From Erwinia persicina (GTDB lineage: Bacteria > Pseudomonadota > Gammaproteobacteria > Enterobacterales > Enterobacteriaceae), in NCBI RefSeq assembly GCF_014838825.1, contig NZ_JACYMO010000004.1:62001-126000 (forward strand): a stretch of DNA of 64,000 bases, given 5' to 3'. The notes beneath the pieces were generated by a model that was not told the DNA's origin, made no database searches, and was given only the letters and a program-made list of their open reading frames with translations. The position numbers were made by a program, and so were the translations under genes. Positions 10,607 to 20,561 of this stretch are shown one piece after another. How positions within the stretch are numbered: position 1 is the stretch's first letter; each line of letters opens with the position of its first letter.

Positions 10607-11884
10607 ATGCCTTCCTCACATTCTAAAAAAACACACATCGGCACGCGCGAGCTGCACCCTGAAACCCAGATGCTTAACTATGGCTATGATCCGTCACTGT
10701 CAGAGGGCGCGGTGAAACCGCCGGTATTTCTCACTTCGACCTTTGTGTTTAACAGCGCAGAAGAGGGTCGCGACTTCTTTGATTACGTTTCCGGCCGCCG
10801 TGAGCCGCCCGCCGGGGAAGGCAACGGATTGGTGTATTCGCGCTTTAATCACCCGAACAGTGAGATTGTGGAAGACCGCCTGGCGATCTATGAACGCACC
10901 GACAGCGCGGCACTGTTCTCCTCCGGGATGTCGGCCATTTCCACCACCCTGCTGGCGTTTGTCAAACCGGGCGATACCATCCTGCACTCCCAGCCGCTGT
11001 ACGGCGGTACGGAGACGCTGCTGAGTAAAACCTTCCGCAACCTGGGTGTCTCGACGCTCGGGTTTGCTGACGGTGTGGATGAACAGGGAGTACAGGCTGC
11101 TGCAGAGGAAGCGATGACGCTGGGTCGGGTGTCGGTGATCCTGATTGAGTCCCCGGCCAACCCCACTAACAGCCTGGTCGACATTGCACTGGTGAAGCGC
11201 GTGGCCGACCATATTGAGCGCCAGCAGCAGCATCGCCCGATTATCGCCTGTGATAACACCCTGCTTGGCCCGGTCTTTTCACGGCCGACCGAACACGGGG
11301 CCGATATCTCGCTCTACTCGCTGACGAAATATGTCGGCGGCCATTCCGACCTGATTGCCGGTGCAGCCATGGGCAGCAAGGCGTTAATTCGTCAGGTGAA
11401 GGCCCTGCGAAGCGCCATCGGTACCCAGCTTGATCCGCACTCCAGCTGGATGATCGGCCGTTCGCTGGAGACGCTGGCGCTGCGTATGGAGCGCGCCAAC
11501 GATAATGCCGCCGCGGTGGCCGCCTTCCTGCAAAGCCATCCGCAGGTGGAAAAGGTCCACTACCTGCCGTTCCTTGACCCGGCCTCTGCCGCAGGCAGAG
11601 TGTTCAGCACCCAGTGCAGCGGTGCCGGCTCGACGTTCTCGTTTGATATTCGCGGCGGTGAGGCGGCGGCATTCCGCTTCCTTAACACCCTGCAGCTGTT
11701 TAAGCTGGCGGTCAGCCTCGGCGGCACCGAATCCCTTGCCAGCCATCCTGCCAGCACCACCCACTCCGGCGTACCGATCGAAGTACGCAACCGTTTCGGC
11801 ATCACCTCTTCCACCATTCGCCTGTCGATTGGCATAGAGAATAAAGAGGATTTAATCGAGGACGTACGGCTGTCGCTGGCGTAA
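10607..11884 (+). CDS. Cystathionine gamma-synthase family PLP enzyme
   Basis: 425 residues of the Cys/Met metabolism PLP-dependent family (fold type I). The Schiff-base lysine is K241 in [14 protein letters not shown]216 (ACDNT) should hold the pyridine nitrogen, and VYSRFNHPN (Y78, R79) and SGMSAIST contact the phosphate. The C-terminal [17 protein letters not shown] and IRLSIGIE are typical. Members catalyse gamma- or beta-eliminations and replacements on cysteine, methionine or homoserine derivatives; the exact reaction cannot be read from sequence. It stands alone, facing cueO, where E. coli has gcd. An MGL- or CGS-like activity is equally possible. Confidence 0.85.
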   Translation: MPSSHSKKTHIGTRELHPETQMLNYGYDPSLSEGAVKPPVFLTSTFVFNSAEEGRDFFDYVSGRREPPAGEGNGLVYSRFNHPNSEIVEDRLAIYERTDSAALFSSGMSAISTTLLAFVKPGDTILHSQPLYGGTETLLSKTFRNLGVSTLGFADGVDEQGVQAAAEEAMTLGRVSVILIESPANPTNSLVDIALVKRVADHIERQQQHRPIIACDNTLLGPVFSRPTEHGADISLYSLTKYVGGHSDLIAGAAMGSKALIRQVKALRSAIGTQLDPHSSWMIGRSLETLALRMERANDNAAAVAAFLQSHPQVEKVHYLPFLDPASAAGRVFSTQCSGAGSTFSFDIRGGEAAAFRFLNTLQLFKLAVSLGGTESLASHPASTTHSGVPIEVRNRFGITSSTIRLSIGIENKEDLIEDVRLSLA

Positions 11885-11904
11885 CGCTCTCGCGGTAAGG
11901 TAGC

Positions 11905-11925
11905 GGGTCGATCGCTGATCGGCCC
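11905..11925. terminator. GATCGGCCC hairpin after the PLP gene
   Basis: GGGTCGATC and GATCGGCCC pair (one G-U) around a 3-nt loop, 21 bp after the PLP gene stop. The right arm and the next five bases repeat the arm and flank of the panD/yadH hairpin (GATCGGCCCCTGCG). Confidence 0.6.
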
Positions 11926-11998
11926 CTGCGAAATTTCTCTTCCCCGGACACTCCCTGAAAGGCGTTCCCCTCGCTTTCACGCTAACTGGCCACCCTGT

Positions 11999-12026
11999 TT
12001 TCTAAGCTGCCTGTACGGCAGTGAAC
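11999..12026 (-). CRISPR. Solitary type I-F CRISPR repeat
   Basis: A single 28-bp sequence that, read on the minus strand, equals the type I-F consensus repeat as I know it from Erwinia and Pectobacterium. It has GTTCA, then stem CTGCC, loop GTACA, stem GGCAG, then the 5'-handle sequence CTTAGAAA. No second copy lies one 32-bp spacer away on either side, and no cas gene or leader is in the window. It sits between the convergent PLP gene and cueO. Short inverted arms GCTAAC (11981-11986) and GTTAGC (12028-12033) flank it. It may be a relic of an array, or a solitary repeat unit with another role. Confidence 0.75.
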
Positions 12027-12171
12027 CGTTAGCTTACGTCATTACCCCGTTGACTTCCTTACCTTTTATCACGATGTTTGGGCAAAACCCTTTTTTCTCA
12101 CTTTGTTTAAATACTGACAATAATCAGTAACATATAAATCGACTCAAAAAAAGGGTCTGCCGTGCCGGAGA

Positions 12172-13791
12172 TTACGCCACGGTGAAGCCGAGCATCATAC
12201 CGGTGTCTTCATGCTCCAGCAGGTGGCAGTGGGCCATATAAGCATTGGCGGCGTCGGCCTGATGATTAAAGCGTACCAGTACCTCACTGCGCCAGCCTTC
12301 GACACGCACCGTGTCTTTCCAGCCGCTGCGGTGGGCCGCAGGGGGTTTGCCGTTTTCAGAGAGAATACGGAACTGGGTGCCGTGAATATGGAACGGATGC
12401 AGCATCATGTCGCCTTCGCCGGAAACGGTCCATTTCTCGAAGGCTCCCTGCTTCACTTCAAACGATGGCTTATCCATGTTAAACGCAACACCGTTAATCT
12501 TGTTCGCCTGATGGAAATCGTAAGCACCGGACGGCTTATCATGTGCCATTCCCGCCATTTTCTTGTGGTCCATACCGGGCATATTATCGTGCCCTGCCAT
12601 CGCCATCTTGTCCGCATCATCTGCGCCGTCGTGGGCATCCATCTTCATACCTGCCATTGAGGTATGGCCGTATTTTTCCACCAGGGCTGCCATACCGAGA
12701 CGGTCCAGCTCAGGATCCATCATCAGCTGCAGCCAGCGGGTGTTCAGCCCTTTTGTGGGCGGGACCGCAGGCAGATCCACCAGCTTATCGGGCAGCGTGC
12801 CGCTGGCCAGCACCCGCAGGGGATTGATCGACAGCACCGGCAGCGGATAATCGAAAGGCTCCACCGTCATCCCCATCTGCCGCACGGGCAGGGTTTGCAG
12901 GTCAAATGCTTTGCCATCAGAGGTGTCCACCAGCACTTCGAAGCGTTCGCCCGGCATCATCGGCAGTTCGGTGACCGGCACCGGTTCAGCCAGCAGCCCG
13001 CCGTCGCTGGCGATCACATACATGGGACGCTGGTCGCTGGTGGTCAGATTAAGAGAACGGGCATTACAGCCGTTGAGCAGCCGCAGGCGTAACCAGCCGC
13101 GCGGTGCCGCGGTCTGCGGATAGATAGCTCCATTGGTCAGCATCGTATCGCCAAACCAGCCCATAGCGGCACTCATCACATCCAGCTGGTAGTCAATCTG
13201 GCTGCCGTCAGCGCTCAGGCGTTTATCCTGTAAGACGACAGGAATATCATCCACGCCCCACAGCGTGGGCAGCCGCAGTTTGCCGCTCTCCGGATCGTTA
13301 ATCAGCACCAGCCCGGCCAGCCCCTGCGCCACCTGATAGCCGGTGCGTCCATGCTGATGCGGATGGAACCAGCAGGTCGCTGCAGGCTGATCCGGGGTAA
13401 AGGTGACGCGGCGCTTTTGACCCGGCTCAATACGCGCCTGTGGCCCGCCATCAACATTGCCCGGCAATTCCAGACCGTGCCAGTGTACGGTGGTGGCTTC
13501 CGGCAGCCGGTTATAGATGTTGATATTGACCTCTTTGCCGCGCTCCAGCTGAATAGCCGGGCCCAGCAGGCTGCCGTTATAGCCCCAGGTAGGGACATTT
13601 TTGCCCCGCCACTGGCTGCTGCCCGCCTGTGCGGTCAGGGTAATTTCACTGCGGGCATCGGCCGTCAGCAACGTGGGGACGGGCAGCAGCGGGCGCTGTT
13701 CCGCCGCCATTAATGAACGGCTCCACAGCGGCAGGGCGCTGGCTGCGCCAACGGCAGCGCTTAATTTAAGAAAATCACGACGTTGCATCAT
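12172..13791 (-). CDS. cueO: Multicopper oxidase CueO
   Basis: 539 residues, slightly longer than E. coli CueO (516). It oxidises Cu(I) to less toxic Cu(II) in the periplasm. A twin-arginine signal is present ([21 protein letters not shown]). The copper sites are HWHG and HPHQHG in domain 1 and HPFHIHG and [13 protein letters not shown] at the C-terminus. A Met/His-rich insert (GMKMDAHDG through GMAHDK) corresponds to the substrate Cu(I)-binding region and is the likely cause of the extra length. A CueR-type promoter lies 65-95 bp upstream. It is divergent from yacC, as in E. coli. Confidence 0.95.
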   Translation of the reverse strand: MMQRRDFLKLSAAVGAASALPLWSRSLMAAEQRPLLPVPTLLTADARSEITLTAQAGSSQWRGKNVPTWGYNGSLLGPAIQLERGKEVNINIYNRLPEATTVHWHGLELPGNVDGGPQARIEPGQKRRVTFTPDQPAATCWFHPHQHGRTGYQVAQGLAGLVLINDPESGKLRLPTLWGVDDIPVVLQDKRLSADGSQIDYQLDVMSAAMGWFGDTMLTNGAIYPQTAAPRGWLRLRLLNGCNARSLNLTTSDQRPMYVIASDGGLLAEPVPVTELPMMPGERFEVLVDTSDGKAFDLQTLPVRQMGMTVEPFDYPLPVLSINPLRVLASGTLPDKLVDLPAVPPTKGLNTRWLQLMMDPELDRLGMAALVEKYGHTSMAGMKMDAHDGADDADKMAMAGHDNMPGMDHKKMAGMAHDKPSGAYDFHQANKINGVAFNMDKPSFEVKQGAFEKWTVSGEGDMMLHPFHIHGTQFRILSENGKPPAAHRSGWKDTVRVEGWRSEVLVRFNHQADAANAYMAHCHLLEHEDTGMMLGFTVA

Positions 13792-13855
13792 CCATTCCTT
13801 TTGTCAGATGTCGATATCCCCGGGCAAGTCAGTCGCAGGGGCCAGTATTATCCGC

Positions 13856-13886
13856 AGCATAAACCCTGCCCCAGCGGGAAGGTCAA
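13856..13886 (-). promoter_or_regulatory. CueR-dependent cueO promoter
   Basis: On the minus strand TTGACC (13886-13881) and TATGCT (13861-13856) are separated by exactly 19 bp, the over-long spacer typical of MerR-family promoters. The spacer holds a CueR-like dyad: ACCTTCCC, five bases, GGCAGGGT (13883-13863). The position and architecture match copper-induced cueO promoters. Confidence 0.85.
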
Positions 13887-13999
13887 GCACGTAAAATGAC
13901 GGTGCATTGGGTGCTTCAGGATTTTTCTGCCGCAAAAGTGGCTGGCACCCGGCGTGAACTGTGCTAACGTCTGCTTATTGCACACGTATGAGAAAAATC

Positions 14000-14347
14000 A
14001 TGAAGAAAAGCATCAAGGCTCTGTTGCTGTTAGGGCTGTTTGGCTTCTCCTCCACCAGCTTCGCACTGAGCGAATCGGAAGCAGAAGATTTGGCAGATTT
14101 AACCGCTGTATTTGTTTATCTGAAAAATGATTGTGGTTACCAGGAACTTCCCGACGGCCAAATCCGCCGCGCACTGGTCTTTTTTGCACAACAGAATCGT
14201 TGGGATCTGACCAATTACAACAGCTTCAATATGAAAGCACTCGGTGAAGACAGCTACCGCGATCTGAGCGGCATTGCCGTCCCGAACGATACCAAATGCA
14301 AATCTCTGGCTCGTGATTCACTGAGTCTGCTTGCCTACGTGAAGTAA
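14000..14347 (+). CDS. yacC: YacC family pilotin-like protein
   Basis: 115 residues from ATG 14000; an in-frame ATG at 13988 is the alternative. An N-terminal signal peptide (MKKSIKALLLLGLFGFSSTSFA) is followed by a mature domain closely matching E. coli YacC (LSESEAEDLADLTAVFVYLKNDCGY, IRRALVFFAQQNRWDL). The family resembles the type II secretion pilotins PulS/OutS, with two conserved cysteines (in NDCGY and TKCKS) likely forming a disulfide. No lipobox cysteine is visible. It lies between divergent cueO and the speED operon. Its role in this organism is not known. Confidence 0.88.
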   Translation: MKKSIKALLLLGLFGFSSTSFALSESEAEDLADLTAVFVYLKNDCGYQELPDGQIRRALVFFAQQNRWDLTNYNSFNMKALGEDSYRDLSGIAVPNDTKCKSLARDSLSLLAYVK

Positions 14348-14380
14348 TCGACCATACTCATCCTCCTGCTGCCGCTGATT

Positions 14381-14400
14381 TGACCGTGCAACCACGGTCA
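14381..14400 (+). terminator. Perfect hairpin after yacC
   Basis: TGACCGTG and CACGGTCA form an 8-bp stem with a CAAC loop, 33 bp after the yacC stop and inside the speE upstream region. There is no immediate U-run (a T6 run comes about 26 bases later), so it may be a terminator or a leader structure. TTGACC overlapping its left arm could alternatively be a -35 element. Confidence 0.45.
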
Positions 14401-14624
14401 TAAATAGCTATGATACTGGCCCATTTTTTACGGCTGTGATACCCGTTTTTCAGGTGCCGGGGCGCGGACTGTCCGCAACCGCATCGCTTTCGGGATGCAC
14501 AGGCCGGCCTCGTTATCCCGGCCGGCACAGGTCAGGCAACCGCCCCCCGTTCACACAGTGTTCACCGGGGTGCCTCCTGGCTGAAACCTGAATGACGCAG
14601 AGTCTATGAGGAGGAAAACCGACC

Positions 14625-15482
14625 ATGAGCGATAATGAAATGTGGTATGAAACGCTTCATACCGGGTTCGGGCAGTATTTTACTGTCGATAAGGTACTGT
14701 ATCGCGAGCAGACCGGGCATCAGGATCTGATCATCTTCGAAAATGCGGCACTGGGTCGCGTAATGGCGCTTGACGGTGTGGTACAAACCACCGAGCGCGA
14801 TGAGTTTATTTATCACGAAATGATGACTCACGTTCCCCTGCTGGCACATGGCGCACCTAAACGCGTTCTGATCATCGGTGGCGGAGATGGGGCCATGCTG
14901 CGTGAAGTGAGCCGCCATAAAAATATCGAACAGATCACTATGGTCGAAATCGATGAAGGCGTCGTGACCTTCTGTAAGGAACATCTGCCCAACCACAGCC
15001 AGGGCGCTTATAATGATCCGCGCTTTACGCTGGTCATCGATGATGGTGTGAACTTCGTTAAGCAGACCCGCGAAAAATTCGATGTCATTATTTCTGACTG
15101 TACCGACCCCATCGGGCCGGGTGAAAGTCTGTTTACTTCAGACTTTTATGAGGGTTGCCACCGCTGCCTGAATCAGGATGGCATATTCGTGGCACAAAAT
15201 GGCGTCTGTTTCCTGCAGCAGGATGAAGCGGTTAACAGTCATCGCAAACTCAGCCACTATTTTGAGGATGTCAGCTTCTACCAGGCGGCGATCCCGACCT
15301 ATTACGGCGGCATTATGACCTTTGCCTGGGCCAGCAATAATCCGGCGCTGCGCCAGCTTGATACCGCGACTATCGCCTCACGCTTTGCCGACGCGGGTCT
15401 GACCTGCCGTTATTATAATCCGGCGATCCACACTGGCAGCTTTGCCCTGCCGCAATATTTGTTGAATGCGCTGGCTGACTAG
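14625..15482 (+). CDS. speE: Spermidine synthase
   Basis: 285 residues. It transfers the aminopropyl group from decarboxylated S-adenosylmethionine to putrescine, making spermidine and methylthioadenosine. The Rossmann methyltransferase-like fold shows [24 protein letters not shown] and the catalytic loop [42 protein letters not shown] and CRYYNPAIH are typical of the family. A strong ribosome site (GAGGAGG) precedes it. speD follows 21 bp later; its product makes the co-substrate. The 277-bp upstream region holds the perfect hairpin at 14381 and a second GC-rich inverted repeat near 14502-14526. Confidence 0.96.
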   Translation: MSDNEMWYETLHTGFGQYFTVDKVLYREQTGHQDLIIFENAALGRVMALDGVVQTTERDEFIYHEMMTHVPLLAHGAPKRVLIIGGGDGAMLREVSRHKNIEQITMVEIDEGVVTFCKEHLPNHSQGAYNDPRFTLVIDDGVNFVKQTREKFDVIISDCTDPIGPGESLFTSDFYEGCHRCLNQDGIFVAQNGVCFLQQDEAVNSHRKLSHYFEDVSFYQAAIPTYYGGIMTFAWASNNPALRQLDTATIASRFADAGLTCRYYNPAIHTGSFALPQYLLNALAD

Positions 15483-15503
15483 CCGGGCATTTTAAGGGGG
15501 TGA

Positions 15504-16319
15504 GTGAAATTGCAAAAGCTTAAACTACATGGCTTCAACAACCTGACGAAAAGCCTGAGTTTTTGTATCTACGATATCTGTTACGCCAACACGGATGCTG
15601 AACGCGACGGATATATTGCATACATTGATGAGCAGTATAATGCCAACCGCCTGACTGAAATTCTGAGCGAGACCTGCTCAATTATCGGTGCTAACGTGCT
15701 CAATATCGCACGTCAGGATTATGAGCCTCAGGGTGCCAGCGTGACGATTCTGGTCAGTGAAGAGCCGATCGACCCGCGCGACATCGATACCTCCGAACAT
15801 CCCGGCCCGCTGCCGAATTCCGTGGTCGCTCACCTTGATAAAAGCCATATCTGCGTCCATACCTACCCGGAAAGCCATCCCGAAGGCGGCCTGTGTACCT
15901 TCCGTGCGGACATTGAAGTGTCGACCTGCGGGGTGATTTCGCCGCTGAAAGCGCTGAACTACTTAATTCATCAGCTCGAGTCCGATATTGTTACTATCGA
16001 TTATCGTGTGCGTGGCTTCACCCGCGACGTCAACGGGGTGAAACACTTTATCGATCATGAGATTAACTCTATCCAGAATTTCATGTCAGACGATATGAAA
16101 TCGATGTATGACCTGATGGATGTGAATGTGTATCAGGAAAATATCTTCCACACCAAAATGATGTTGAAAGAGTTCGACCTGAAACACTATCTGTTTAATA
16201 CCAAACCGTCCGATCTCAGCCCGCAGGAGCACAAGCGTATTACCGACCTGCTGTGGAAGGAGATGCGTGAGATTTACTACGGCCGTAATATTCCCTCAGT
16301 GGGGTTAAAAACGCAGTAA
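15504..16319 (+). CDS. speD: S-adenosylmethionine decarboxylase proenzyme
   Basis: 271 residues. It decarboxylates S-adenosylmethionine to provide the aminopropyl donor for SpeE. The proenzyme cleaves between K113 and S114 ([20 protein letters not shown]), S114 becoming the pyruvoyl group. The start is GTG at 15504 after AAGGGGG (15494-15500); it gives [13 protein letters not shown], three residues longer than E. coli at this end. The remaining extra length is at the C-terminus (SVGLKTQ). It forms an operon with speE and is convergent with yacL. Confidence 0.96.
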   Translation: MKLQKLKLHGFNNLTKSLSFCIYDICYANTDAERDGYIAYIDEQYNANRLTEILSETCSIIGANVLNIARQDYEPQGASVTILVSEEPIDPRDIDTSEHPGPLPNSVVAHLDKSHICVHTYPESHPEGGLCTFRADIEVSTCGVISPLKALNYLIHQLESDIVTIDYRVRGFTRDVNGVKHFIDHEINSIQNFMSDDMKSMYDLMDVNVYQENIFHTKMMLKEFDLKHYLFNTKPSDLSPQEHKRITDLLWKEMREIYYGRNIPSVGLKTQ

Positions 16320-16356
16320 GGGGGATGCCCCCTGTTTAGCGATAGCGGACTGGTGC

Positions 16357-16377
16357 GGGTCGATCGTCGATCGACCC
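16357..16377. terminator. GATCG palindrome between convergent speD and yacL
   Basis: GGGTCGATCG and CGATCGACCC flank a single base, forming a near-perfect palindrome whose practical loop is 3-5 nt. It lies 15 bp before the yacL stop. It is related to the hairpins at 7124, 11905 and 26368. Confidence 0.6.
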
Positions 16378-16392
16378 GACCTGTTTTGCCGC

Positions 16393-16755
16393 TTAACGTC
16401 CCTGCAGAAACGCCCGGTAGGCGGCAATCACCGCCAGGAAGTCCTCTACGCCGCAGAACGCCAGGCTCTCTTCATCGTAATAGTTCATGCCATCTTCCAT
16501 CTCGTCGCCTTCAAAACCGAGCTGGTTTGAGCGGATCATCACTTCTTCTTCATCCAGCAGCAGGGTATATTCACTGCCCACGCGCTGCCACTGGCGCACG
16601 CTGCCTTTCACCTCTGCGATGGCCGCTTCAACGTCATCCAGCAGCGCCAGGTTTTCGTTCACCTCATCGTTAAACCAGTGGCCGACGGCCTCGTGGCCCA
16701 TCGTCATGCGCACCTTCACGCCACCGGTAATGTCTCTTAAAAATTCATATTCCAT
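16393..16755 (-). CDS. yacL: YacL family protein (UPF0231)
   Basis: 120 residues, the E. coli YacL length. It begins [29 protein letters not shown] and contains the conserved [25 protein letters not shown]. The protein is acidic and cytoplasmic, with no signal or membrane segment, and its function is unknown. It lies downstream of acnB on the same strand but beyond an acnB terminator, as in E. coli where it sits between acnB and speD. Confidence 0.92.
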   Translation of the reverse strand: MEYEFLRDITGGVKVRMTMGHEAVGHWFNDEVNENLALLDDVEAAIAEVKGSVRQWQRVGSEYTLLLDEEEVMIRSNQLGFEGDEMEDGMNYYDEESLAFCGVEDFLAVIAAYRAFLQGR

Positions 16756-16876
16756 CGCGCCTTCCTCCCGGCCTGCCTGCTTAACCCCATTTTGCGCGCC
16801 TGCCGCGACAATACTGAGCTTTGGCGCGCATTATCGCAGCCAGGCGCGGGAAAAGCAGCGGTTTTACGCAGGCATA

Positions 16877-16902
16877 AAAAAACCGGGCACTGGGCCCGGT
16901 TT
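16877..16902 (-). terminator. acnB rho-independent terminator
   Basis: A stem of ACCGGGC and GCCCGGT with a 4-nt loop, followed on the minus strand by a T run (complement of the A6 at 16876-16881). It separates acnB from yacL. Confidence 0.8.
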
Positions 16903-16921
16903 GTTAACTGCAGACTGACGC

Positions 16922-19519
16922 TTAAACTGCCGTCTGGAAAATCACACCGTCGGCTTTGTCGGTGTACTGACTCAGCTGGTCAAAGTTCAGGTAACGATAG
17001 GTATCTACTGCGGTTTTATCCACCTGATCCATAAACGTCAGATACTCTTCTGGCGTAGGCAGTTTACCCAGCAGTGAAGCGACCGCTGACAGCTCGGCAG
17101 AAGCAAGATAGACGTTAGCGCCGGTGCCCAGACGGTTAGGGAAGTTACGCGTTGACGTCGATACCACTGTCGCCCCATCTGCCACACGCGCCTGGTTACC
17201 CATGCACAGCGAACAGCCAGGGATCTCAATGCGCGCACCGCTCTTACCGAACACGCTGTAGTAACCTTCTTCAGTCAGCTGTGCCGCATCCATCTTGGTA
17301 GGCGGAGCCACCCACAGACGGGTAGGCAGCTGGCCTTTATGCGCATCCAGCAGTTTGCCGGCCGCGCGGAAGTGACCGATGTTCGTCATGCAGGAACCGA
17401 TAAAGACTTCATCGATTTTTGTCCCCTGCACGTCGGACAGCAGACGGGCATCATCCGGATCGTTCGGCGCACACAGGATCGGCTCTTTAATATCGGCCAG
17501 ATCGATGTCGATCACTGCCGCATATTCCGCATCCGCATCGCCTTCCAGCAGCTGCGGATCGGCCAGCCATTTTTCCATGCCCTGAATACGGCGCTCAAGC
17601 GTACGACGATCGCCGTAACCTTCTGAGATCATCCACTTCAGCAGCACGATGTTGGAGTTCAGATACTCGATAATCGGATCTTTACTCAACTTGATCGAGC
17701 AACCCGCAGCAGAACGCTCAGCGGACGCATCTGACAGCTCGAATGCCTGCTCAACTTTGAGGTCCGGCAGACCTTCAATTTCCAGAATACGGCCAGAGAA
17801 GATGTTTTTCTTCCCTTTCTTCTCAACGGTCAGCAGACCCGCTTTAATCGCATACAGCGGGATCGCATGCACCAGATCGCGCAGGGTGATACCCGGCTGC
17901 ATTTTGCCTTTAAAGCGTACCAGTACAGATTCAGGCATATCCAGCGGCATCACACCGGTCGCAGCGGCAAAGGCCACCAGACCTGAACCCGCCGGGAAGG
18001 AAATACCGATAGGGAAACGGGTGTGGGAGTCACCGCCGGTGCCGACGGTATCCGGCAGCAGCATACGGTTCAGCCAGCTGTGGATAATGCCATCGCCCGG
18101 ACGCAGCGACACGCCACCGCGGTTCATGATGAAGTCAGGCAGCGTATGGTGTGTAGTGACGTCAACCGGCTTCGGATAGGCGGCGGTATGGCAGAAGGAC
18201 TGCATCACCAGATCGGCAGAGAAGCCCAGGCAGGCCAGGTCTTTCAGCTCATCACGGGTCATGGGACCGGTAGTGTCCTGAGAGCCAACCGAGGTCATTT
18301 TGGGTTCGCAGTAAGCGCCCGGACGAACCCCGTTCACGCCACAGGCACGGCCCACCATTTTCTGCGCCAGTGAGAAACCACGGGTGCTGGCTGCCACGTC
18401 TTTCGCCTGCTCGAACACATCGCTGTGCGGCAGATTAAGAGATTCGCGGGCTTTCGTGGTCAGGCCACGGCCAATGATCAGCGGGATACGGCCACCGGCA
18501 CGCACTTCATCCACCAGCACATTGGTTTTCAGCTCGAAGTTAGCCAGCACTTCACCGGTATCATGATTGCGCACTTCACCTTTATACGGATAGATGTCGA
18601 TGACATCGCCCATATTCAGACGGTCAACATCCACTTCAATCGGCAGTGCGCCCGCATCTTCCATGGTGTTGAAGAAGATAGGGGCGATTTTACCGCCGAG
18701 GCAGACGCCGCCGCCTTTCTTGTTCGGCACGTAAGGAATGTCGTCGCCCATAAACCACAGCACCGAGTTGGTGGCTGATTTACGTGAAGAACCAGTACCC
18801 ACCACGTCACCGACGTAGGTCAGCGGGAAGCCTTTAGCCTGTAATGCTTTAATCTGTTTGATCGGGCCAACGTTGCCGGCATCATCGGGTTCGATGCCTT
18901 CACGGGCGTTTTTCAACATCGCCAGCGCGTGCAGTGGAATATCCGGGCGAGACCAGGCATCCGGCGCCGGAGAGAGGTCGTCGGTGTTGGTTTCGCCGGT
19001 CACTTTGAACACGGTTACGGTGATTTTTTCTGCCAGTTTAGGGCGCTTAAGGAACCACTCGGCATCAGCCCACGACTGAATAATTTTTTTCGCGTGCGGG
19101 TTACCGGCTTTGGATTTTTCTTCAACATCATAGAAGTTGTCGAACATCAGCAGCGTGTGGGACAGCGCTTCAGCGGCAATCGGTGCCAGCTTTTCATCGT
19201 CAAGCGCGTCAATCAGCGCATGGATGTTGTAGCCACCCTGCATGGTACCCAGCAGCTTAACGGCCAGTTCAGGAGTCACCAGAGGAGAGGTTGTTTCGCC
19301 TTTTGCGACGGCAGCCAGGAAACCGGCTTTCACATAGGCCGCTTCGTCAACGCCCGGCGGCACTCGATTGATTAACAGGTCGGACAGAAATTCTTCTTCA
19401 CCCGCTGGAGGGGCTTTTAGCAGTTCAACCAGCGCGGCCATTTGGGAAGCATCTAACGGTTTTGGAACAATCCCCTGGGCAGCACGCTCGGCAACGTGCT
19501 TACGGTATTCTTCTAGCAC
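16922..19519 (-). CDS. acnB: Aconitate hydratase B
   Basis: 865 residues, exactly the E. coli AcnB length. It isomerises citrate and isocitrate in the TCA cycle; the apo-protein can bind mRNA. The order is HEAT-like N-terminal domain, swivel domain ([21 protein letters not shown]) and the Fe-S catalytic region. The cluster cysteines lie in FIGSCMTN and GCSLCMGNQ. The start is GTG at 19519, with AGGAGA just upstream, giving (M)[15 protein letters not shown] as in E. coli; the frame is open to an ATG at 19585 that would add 22 unconserved residues. Its upstream region is shared only with distant cspA. Confidence 0.96.
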   Translation of the reverse strand: MLEEYRKHVAERAAQGIVPKPLDASQMAALVELLKAPPAGEEEFLSDLLINRVPPGVDEAAYVKAGFLAAVAKGETTSPLVTPELAVKLLGTMQGGYNIHALIDALDDEKLAPIAAEALSHTLLMFDNFYDVEEKSKAGNPHAKKIIQSWADAEWFLKRPKLAEKITVTVFKVTGETNTDDLSPAPDAWSRPDIPLHALAMLKNAREGIEPDDAGNVGPIKQIKALQAKGFPLTYVGDVVGTGSSRKSATNSVLWFMGDDIPYVPNKKGGGVCLGGKIAPIFFNTMEDAGALPIEVDVDRLNMGDVIDIYPYKGEVRNHDTGEVLANFELKTNVLVDEVRAGGRIPLIIGRGLTTKARESLNLPHSDVFEQAKDVAASTRGFSLAQKMVGRACGVNGVRPGAYCEPKMTSVGSQDTTGPMTRDELKDLACLGFSADLVMQSFCHTAAYPKPVDVTTHHTLPDFIMNRGGVSLRPGDGIIHSWLNRMLLPDTVGTGGDSHTRFPIGISFPAGSGLVAFAAATGVMPLDMPESVLVRFKGKMQPGITLRDLVHAIPLYAIKAGLLTVEKKGKKNIFSGRILEIEGLPDLKVEQAFELSDASAERSAAGCSIKLSKDPIIEYLNSNIVLLKWMISEGYGDRRTLERRIQGMEKWLADPQLLEGDADAEYAAVIDIDLADIKEPILCAPNDPDDARLLSDVQGTKIDEVFIGSCMTNIGHFRAAGKLLDAHKGQLPTRLWVAPPTKMDAAQLTEEGYYSVFGKSGARIEIPGCSLCMGNQARVADGATVVSTSTRNFPNRLGTGANVYLASAELSAVASLLGKLPTPEEYLTFMDQVDKTAVDTYRYLNFDQLSQYTDKADGVIFQTAV

Positions 19520-19922
19520 GACGTTCTCCTCGCTCTCATTGTATTTGGCATCCCGGGCTACCTGATCCACCGTAAAGTGAAACAATCCATGTGTAGGGTA
19601 TGGTGCCCGGTTCCGCGAGGGCCAGCATAGCAGGATTTCGGCGGCATGTTAATCCGTTTACAAAAAAGCAACATCATTACCCTGACCGTTTTTAGGGGCA
19701 AAAAAGCGCTTTTCCAGCGCCTTTCACTGCCTTATCCTGCCAATTCTGCCGGTTATTCTTCATCCTGGAATAAAAAACAGCGTATGTTCCGCAAAGCCAT
19801 CTCCCGCCTGTCGGTGTGGAAATAAATGCAGCTTATTGTAACGCGGCGTTCAATAACTTATCAGGGGGGCAAACCGGAGGGAAAGAGAAGCACAGGAAGA
19901 GGGCGAGGCCTGGGGGACAAAA
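19520..19922 (-). other. acnB upstream region
   Basis: 403 bp without a convincing gene. It should carry the acnB promoters. TGTAA, six bases, TAACA on the minus strand (about 19650-19665) resembles a degenerate CRP half-site pair, which would fit known CRP control of acnB in E. coli. An AGCGC/GCGCT hairpin lies near 19705-19725. Nothing else was recognised. Confidence 0.35.
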
Positions 19923-19953
19923 ACAAAAAAAGCCGCACATGGCGGCTTTTTTA
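19923..19953 (-). terminator. cspA terminator
   Basis: AGCCGC and GCGGCT (19931-19936, 19942-19947) form a stem flanked by an A-rich run on the left and T6 on the right, so it can act in both directions. It lies 72 bp past the cspA stop. Confidence 0.8.
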
Positions 19954-20024
19954 TCACTGACGCTGCACTGCTCGGGCTGTTATGCCGTCATCGCGATCGT
20001 CTTTGTCAGTGAGGTTATCGCGAA

Positions 20025-20237
20025 TTACAGCGCGACAACGTTTACTGCTGATGGACCTTTAGCGCCGTTCTCGATAGAGAACTCCACTTTCTGGCCTTCA
20101 TCTAAGGTTTTGAAATCGCTGCTCTGGATTGCAGAGAAATGTACGAATACATCTTTGCTGCCGTCTGCAGGAGTGATAAAACCGAAGCCTTTATCAGCGT
20201 TAAACCATTTTACTAAACCAGTCATTTTGTTAGACAT
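20025..20237 (-). CDS. cspA: CspA-type cold-shock protein
   Basis: 70 residues of the cold-shock domain family, closest by eye to CspA/CspG ([34 protein letters not shown]). These proteins are RNA chaperones that melt mRNA structure in the cold. RNP1 is KGFGFI and RNP2 is VFVHF. The long leader with a cold box (20238-20411) strongly supports a cold-induced CspA class gene rather than constitutive CspC or CspE. It lies between acnB and the acyl-CoA cluster, whereas E. coli cspA is elsewhere. The exact paralogue is not certain. Confidence 0.85.
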   Translation of the reverse strand: MSNKMTGLVKWFNADKGFGFITPADGSKDVFVHFSAIQSSDFKTLDEGQKVEFSIENGAKGPSAVNVVAL

Positions 20238-20411
20238 AATATTTCCTATTCATTTTTGAGCCACTTTACATGGCGAACATGGCCTGTTCATCAGAATTTA
20301 TCTTATGGGCACTTAGGAGGAGGCTCTCGATGAAGGGATATCTGTGATAACACTTGTACTGAGGACTGCTTTACTAAAACTGCTTTCATAAGGTCTGTAT
20401 TCCAAACCGAT
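20238..20411 (-). promoter_or_regulatory. cspA 5' leader with cold box (RNA thermosensor)
   Basis: The minus-strand sequence from about 20411 aligns with the 159-nt E. coli cspA leader: CGGTTTG, then ATACAGACC, AAAGCAGT, AGTAA, GCAGTCC and AGTGTTATC in the same order. In cspA this leader folds differently in the cold to expose the start codon, and the cold box mediates autoregulation. The leader here would be about 174 nt. Confidence 0.8.
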
Positions 20412-20417
20412 GCAAAC

Positions 20418-20447
20418 ATAGTAGACCGGATACGCCTGAACAAGCAA
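20418..20447 (-). promoter_or_regulatory. cspA promoter
   Basis: Minus-strand TTGCTT (20447-20442) and TACTAT (20423-20418) with an 18-bp spacer place the start site near 20411, where the leader homology to E. coli cspA begins. Confidence 0.6.
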
Positions 20448-20561
20448 GGATTCATTTCACTTATATTTTTGGAACTTTATGCCGCCTTCGTTGTCAGTGA
20501 AAAGCGCTGAGAAAGCACACCCACCAGGTAGAAGAAAAAAATCACCGGCAGCGTAAATGAT

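Noticed and set aside
11939-12058. A second CRISPR repeat 32 bp either side of the I-F repeat
   Set aside because: The expected positions were read base by base on both sides and do not resemble the repeat, so no array is called.
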